DNA from: Gammaproteobacteria bacterium
GTDB lineage: Bacteria > Pseudomonadota > Gammaproteobacteria > UWMA-0217
Length of the DNA stretch: 13,907 bases
Reading direction: 5' to 3'
Assembly (NCBI GenBank): GCA_011330835.1
Contig: DRPO01000359.1
Span: 1 to 13,907 of the forward strand
Shown: positions 11,892 through 13,907 of the stretch, piece after piece
Numbering within the stretch: position 1 is the stretch's first letter
Layout of the letters: each line of letters opens with the position of its first letter
The notes under the pieces: generated by a model
Seen by the model: only the letters and a program-made list of their open reading frames with translations
Database searches by the model: none
What the model was told of the DNA's origin: nothing
Program-made: the position numbers and the translations under genes

Positions 11892-13604
11892 TCAGCCCGA
11901 CAAACCGGCTTCATCCTCTCGCGTCTTCGTCAGCCAACGCCCGAGCAATGAGCTGGGGTGTTCCTCGCCGGTCAGAACGTAGGCGAGCACGTCTTCGTTG
12001 CCCGCCGTCCACTCCATCTGCCGACGCGCTTCCAGACGCCCGCAGAGCAACAACTCGTCGCCGTAGCGAATCTCCGCGTCCATCGGCGGCAGCAGCACTT
12101 CGTCAAAGCCGCGCTTGAGGAACAACGGGATCCAGTCGAGGAACGCATCCCGGTTGCGCGGATCCCGACGCATGTCGCGCAGCGTGATCGGCTGATGGCC
12201 GATTTTCGCGGCGTAGGCGGGGGTATGCGCGGAGTCGATACGCAGTTGCCAGACATGCGGCACTTCGTCGCTGACGACGCCGCTGATCCTTGAAACCAGC
12301 GAGTTGGCCCAGTCGTTGTCATGCTGCTGGGCGCGCCGCAGAAACCGCTCGATCAGCGGGGTGCGAATCAACGCGTAGATCTTGTGCGCGATCACGCTGC
12401 CGCGCTGCATCAGCAGATCCACGTTCGCCTTGTGGAACAGCTCGTCATTCTGCCGGCGGTTTTGACGGGCCACGGTAAACAGGTTGGGATTGATCTCGCG
12501 CGCGGTGAGAATGATGGAGAGGTTGTTGGCGTCGTTGTCCGTTCCGGCCACAATGCCCACCGCGTTGCGCACGCCCGCCTGGATCAGCGTATCGGCCTCG
12601 GTTCCCGTCCCCTCGATGGCGTCCTTGGGAGCGCCGACCGCTTTCGGCGTGGCTTCGACGATGGTTGAATGAATGCCTTCCGAAATCAGTTGGTCATAGA
12701 CCGCATGCCCGAAACGCCCGTAACCGCAGAGTATCCACTCGCCGCGCGGCGGAAACACCGGCTCTCTCAGTGTTTCGTGGGGCACCCCCGTCATCCACTC
12801 GAACAGCACGAACATGCCCGGCGAATGCATCGCCAGCGCCAGCCGGTCCGCGAAGGTCTGAAAGGGATTGATGACCACATTGACGCCGAAGGAATTGATA
12901 TTGGCGGCCGCATCCCTGTTCTCCGCGCGGGCAATGACGGTCAGTTCCGGACGAATCAGGTGACAAGCCAGCGCGACCGACAGATTCGCCTCATCGCTGT
13001 CGGTAATGGCCATGACGCCCCGGCAGCTCGGAAACTCGATTCCGGCCTTTTTCAGCACATCCGCCCGGGTCGCGTCATCGCAGATCCCGGGCACCAGCAA
13101 CGGCAGATCGCTGATGATCAGGTCGTCGATCCGCTCCTGACGATTGTCGATCACCACGCAACGGATAGCTTCCTCCGCCAGCGCGGTCGCCAGCAACTTG
13201 CCGGTATCGCCGAAGCCGCAGATGATGTAGAAGGGTTCATGAATCCCCCGCACCTTCTTCTGGAAACGGTGATCCGTCATCAGCCGCCGGAACGCGGGGT
13301 CCTGAACCATGGCCAGCAAGGCGCCGATCCCGTAGAGCCAGGTAATCACCGAGGCGTAGATCCCCACCAGCGTCCACATGCGCTGCATACCGTTGAACGG
13401 ATAGGGAATTTCGCCAAAACCGATGGTCGAACCCATGAAGCTGACGAAGTAGAAGGCGTGAAAGAAATCCATCCGCCAGGGACGCCCCTGGTCATCCACG
13501 CCGGGGATCAACACGAACCCCAGCACCAGGATGGCGTAGACGGAAACCAGCGTCACCAGCGGCCAGCGCAGCCGCCGCAGCAGAATATAGATCAGGTTCG
13601 GCAT
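11892..13604 (-). CDS. Potassium-channel-like protein with two RCK/TrkA-N domains
   Basis: 570 residues. A two-helix pore: TM1 about 14-35, pore loop, TM2 about 76-100. The filter is STIGFGE (59-65) in place of the usual TVGYGD. The first RCK/Rossmann domain starts near 126 with CGFGDTG, the second near 290 with CGYGRFG; DELLLCG near 520 resembles a TrkA-C segment. RCK domains bind nucleotides or ions and gate K+ flux. Having both RCK copies in one chain recalls BK- or GsuK-like architectures rather than single-RCK MthK. The short cytosolic N-terminus and inner-membrane location are inferred. ATG at 13604 lacks a clear Shine-Dalgarno. The upstream small membrane gene ends 15 bp before it, so the two are probably co-transcribed and may be translationally coupled. 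Confidence 0.9.
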   Translation of the reverse strand: MPNLIYILLRRLRWPLVTLVSVYAILVLGFVLIPGVDDQGRPWRMDFFHAFYFVSFMGSTIGFGEIPYPFNGMQRMWTLVGIYASVITWLYGIGALLAMVQDPAFRRLMTDHRFQKKVRGIHEPFYIICGFGDTGKLLATALAEEAIRCVVIDNRQERIDDLIISDLPLLVPGICDDATRADVLKKAGIEFPSCRGVMAITDSDEANLSVALACHLIRPELTVIARAENRDAAANINSFGVNVVINPFQTFADRLALAMHSPGMFVLFEWMTGVPHETLREPVFPPRGEWILCGYGRFGHAVYDQLISEGIHSTIVEATPKAVGAPKDAIEGTGTEADTLIQAGVRNAVGIVAGTDNDANNLSIILTAREINPNLFTVARQNRRQNDELFHKANVDLLMQRGSVIAHKIYALIRTPLIERFLRRAQQHDNDWANSLVSRISGVVSDEVPHVWQLRIDSAHTPAYAAKIGHQPITLRDMRRDPRNRDAFLDWIPLFLKRGFDEVLLPPMDAEIRYGDELLLCGRLEARRQMEWTAGNEDVLAYVLTGEEHPSSLLGRWLTKTREDEAGLSG

Positions 13605-13619
13605 GGGACGCCGGGCGGG

Positions 13620-13907
13620 CTAGCGTCGCACATTCAGCGTCTCGGCGACCAGCAGAATCACCGAAGTCACGTTTGCCAGCACCGCGCCGCCGGACAGCGA
13701 AACAATCGCGGCCATGGTTTCATGCGTCAACCCGGTTCCCGTCCAGTGCTGGGCCACGGCCCAGATCAACGTCGCGGCGATCAGTTGCAGATCCGCGACC
13801 AGGCTGGTGGCCAGAAACACCGCGCCGATATGGCTGCGATCGCCGAACTTGAGAATGGTGGCGATAATGCTCACCACCAGCGCGGCATACAACTCATAGA
13901 CATTGTG
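13620..13907 (-). CDS. Small integral membrane protein, 5' end outside window
   Basis: 95 residues are visible and the frame runs open to the right edge, so the start is missing; an internal TTG at 13892 is not needed. Three hydrophobic stretches lie at about visible residues 7-20, 26-51 and 63-90, separated by FGDRSH and HWTGTG loops. I do not recognise it firmly; the YELYAALVV and ILKFGDRSHIGAV segments recall an uncharacterised proteobacterial membrane family (possibly DUF6394). It lies 15 bp upstream of the RCK channel gene and may be a partner of the channel, an inference from position only. Confidence 0.65.
   Translation of the reverse strand, partial: HNVYELYAALVVSIIATILKFGDRSHIGAVFLATSLVADLQLIAATLIWAVAQHWTGTGLTHETMAAIVSLSGGAVLANVTSVILLVAETLNVRR

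Overview
The window reads as the chromosome of a GC-rich gammaproteobacterium. The best evidence is the minus-strand block gmk-rpoZ-spoT-ridA-recG, a stringent-response and repair cluster laid out this way in many Gammaproteobacteria. YcgR-type PilZ, PsiE and PEP synthase-like genes fit the same group. I cannot name a genus. There are no transposases, phage genes, CRISPR arrays, rRNAs or tRNAs, so this is mostly ordinary core chromosome. What is less ordinary lies in one enzyme, in start-codon choice and in the intergenic DNA.

Layout. Bases 1-300 hold no gene but carry a row of hairpins, including a copy of a dispersed palindromic repeat. Bases 301-2823 (minus) encode a PEP synthase-like protein whose N-terminal ATP-grasp signatures are degraded while its C-terminal PEP/pyruvate barrel is intact. 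Bases 2824-3233 are noncoding and probably hold its promoter. Bases 3234-8980 (minus) are recG, ridA, spoT, rpoZ and gmk, read in the order gmk to recG. Bases 8981-9312 are a divergent intergenic region with strong palindromes. Bases 9313-10883 (plus) are psiE, a membrane-anchored M48 metalloprotease and a small dodecin-family protein. Bases 10884-11069 are a repeat-rich convergent region. Bases 11070-11783 (minus) encode a YcgR-like PilZ protein. Bases 11892-13604 (minus) encode a two-helix channel with two RCK/TrkA-N domains, preceded by a small membrane protein cut by the right edge.

How the genes fit together. Gmk makes GDP, the precursor pool for GTP and (p)ppGpp. SpoT makes and hydrolyses (p)ppGpp. 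Omega (RpoZ) is part of a ppGpp site on RNA polymerase. RidA removes reactive enamines, and RecG remodels stalled forks. A good sigma70-like promoter overlapping the end of gmk would let rpoZ-spoT-ridA-recG be transcribed apart from gmk. Three successive genes (spoT, ridA, recG) appear to start with TTG, two of them behind visible Shine-Dalgarno sequences. The psiE-M48-dodecin trio looks like envelope or stress housekeeping. The channel and its neighbour form a separate membrane unit.

I see no clear new multi-gene defence or mobile system. The observations most worth checking are the divergent PEP synthase-like enzyme, the dodecin-family protein with replaced flavin-contact positions, the 21-bp tandem duplication that repeats the recG stop codon, the 31/35-identical palindromic elements at 165-199 and 10904-10938, and the channel-plus-small-membrane-protein pair.
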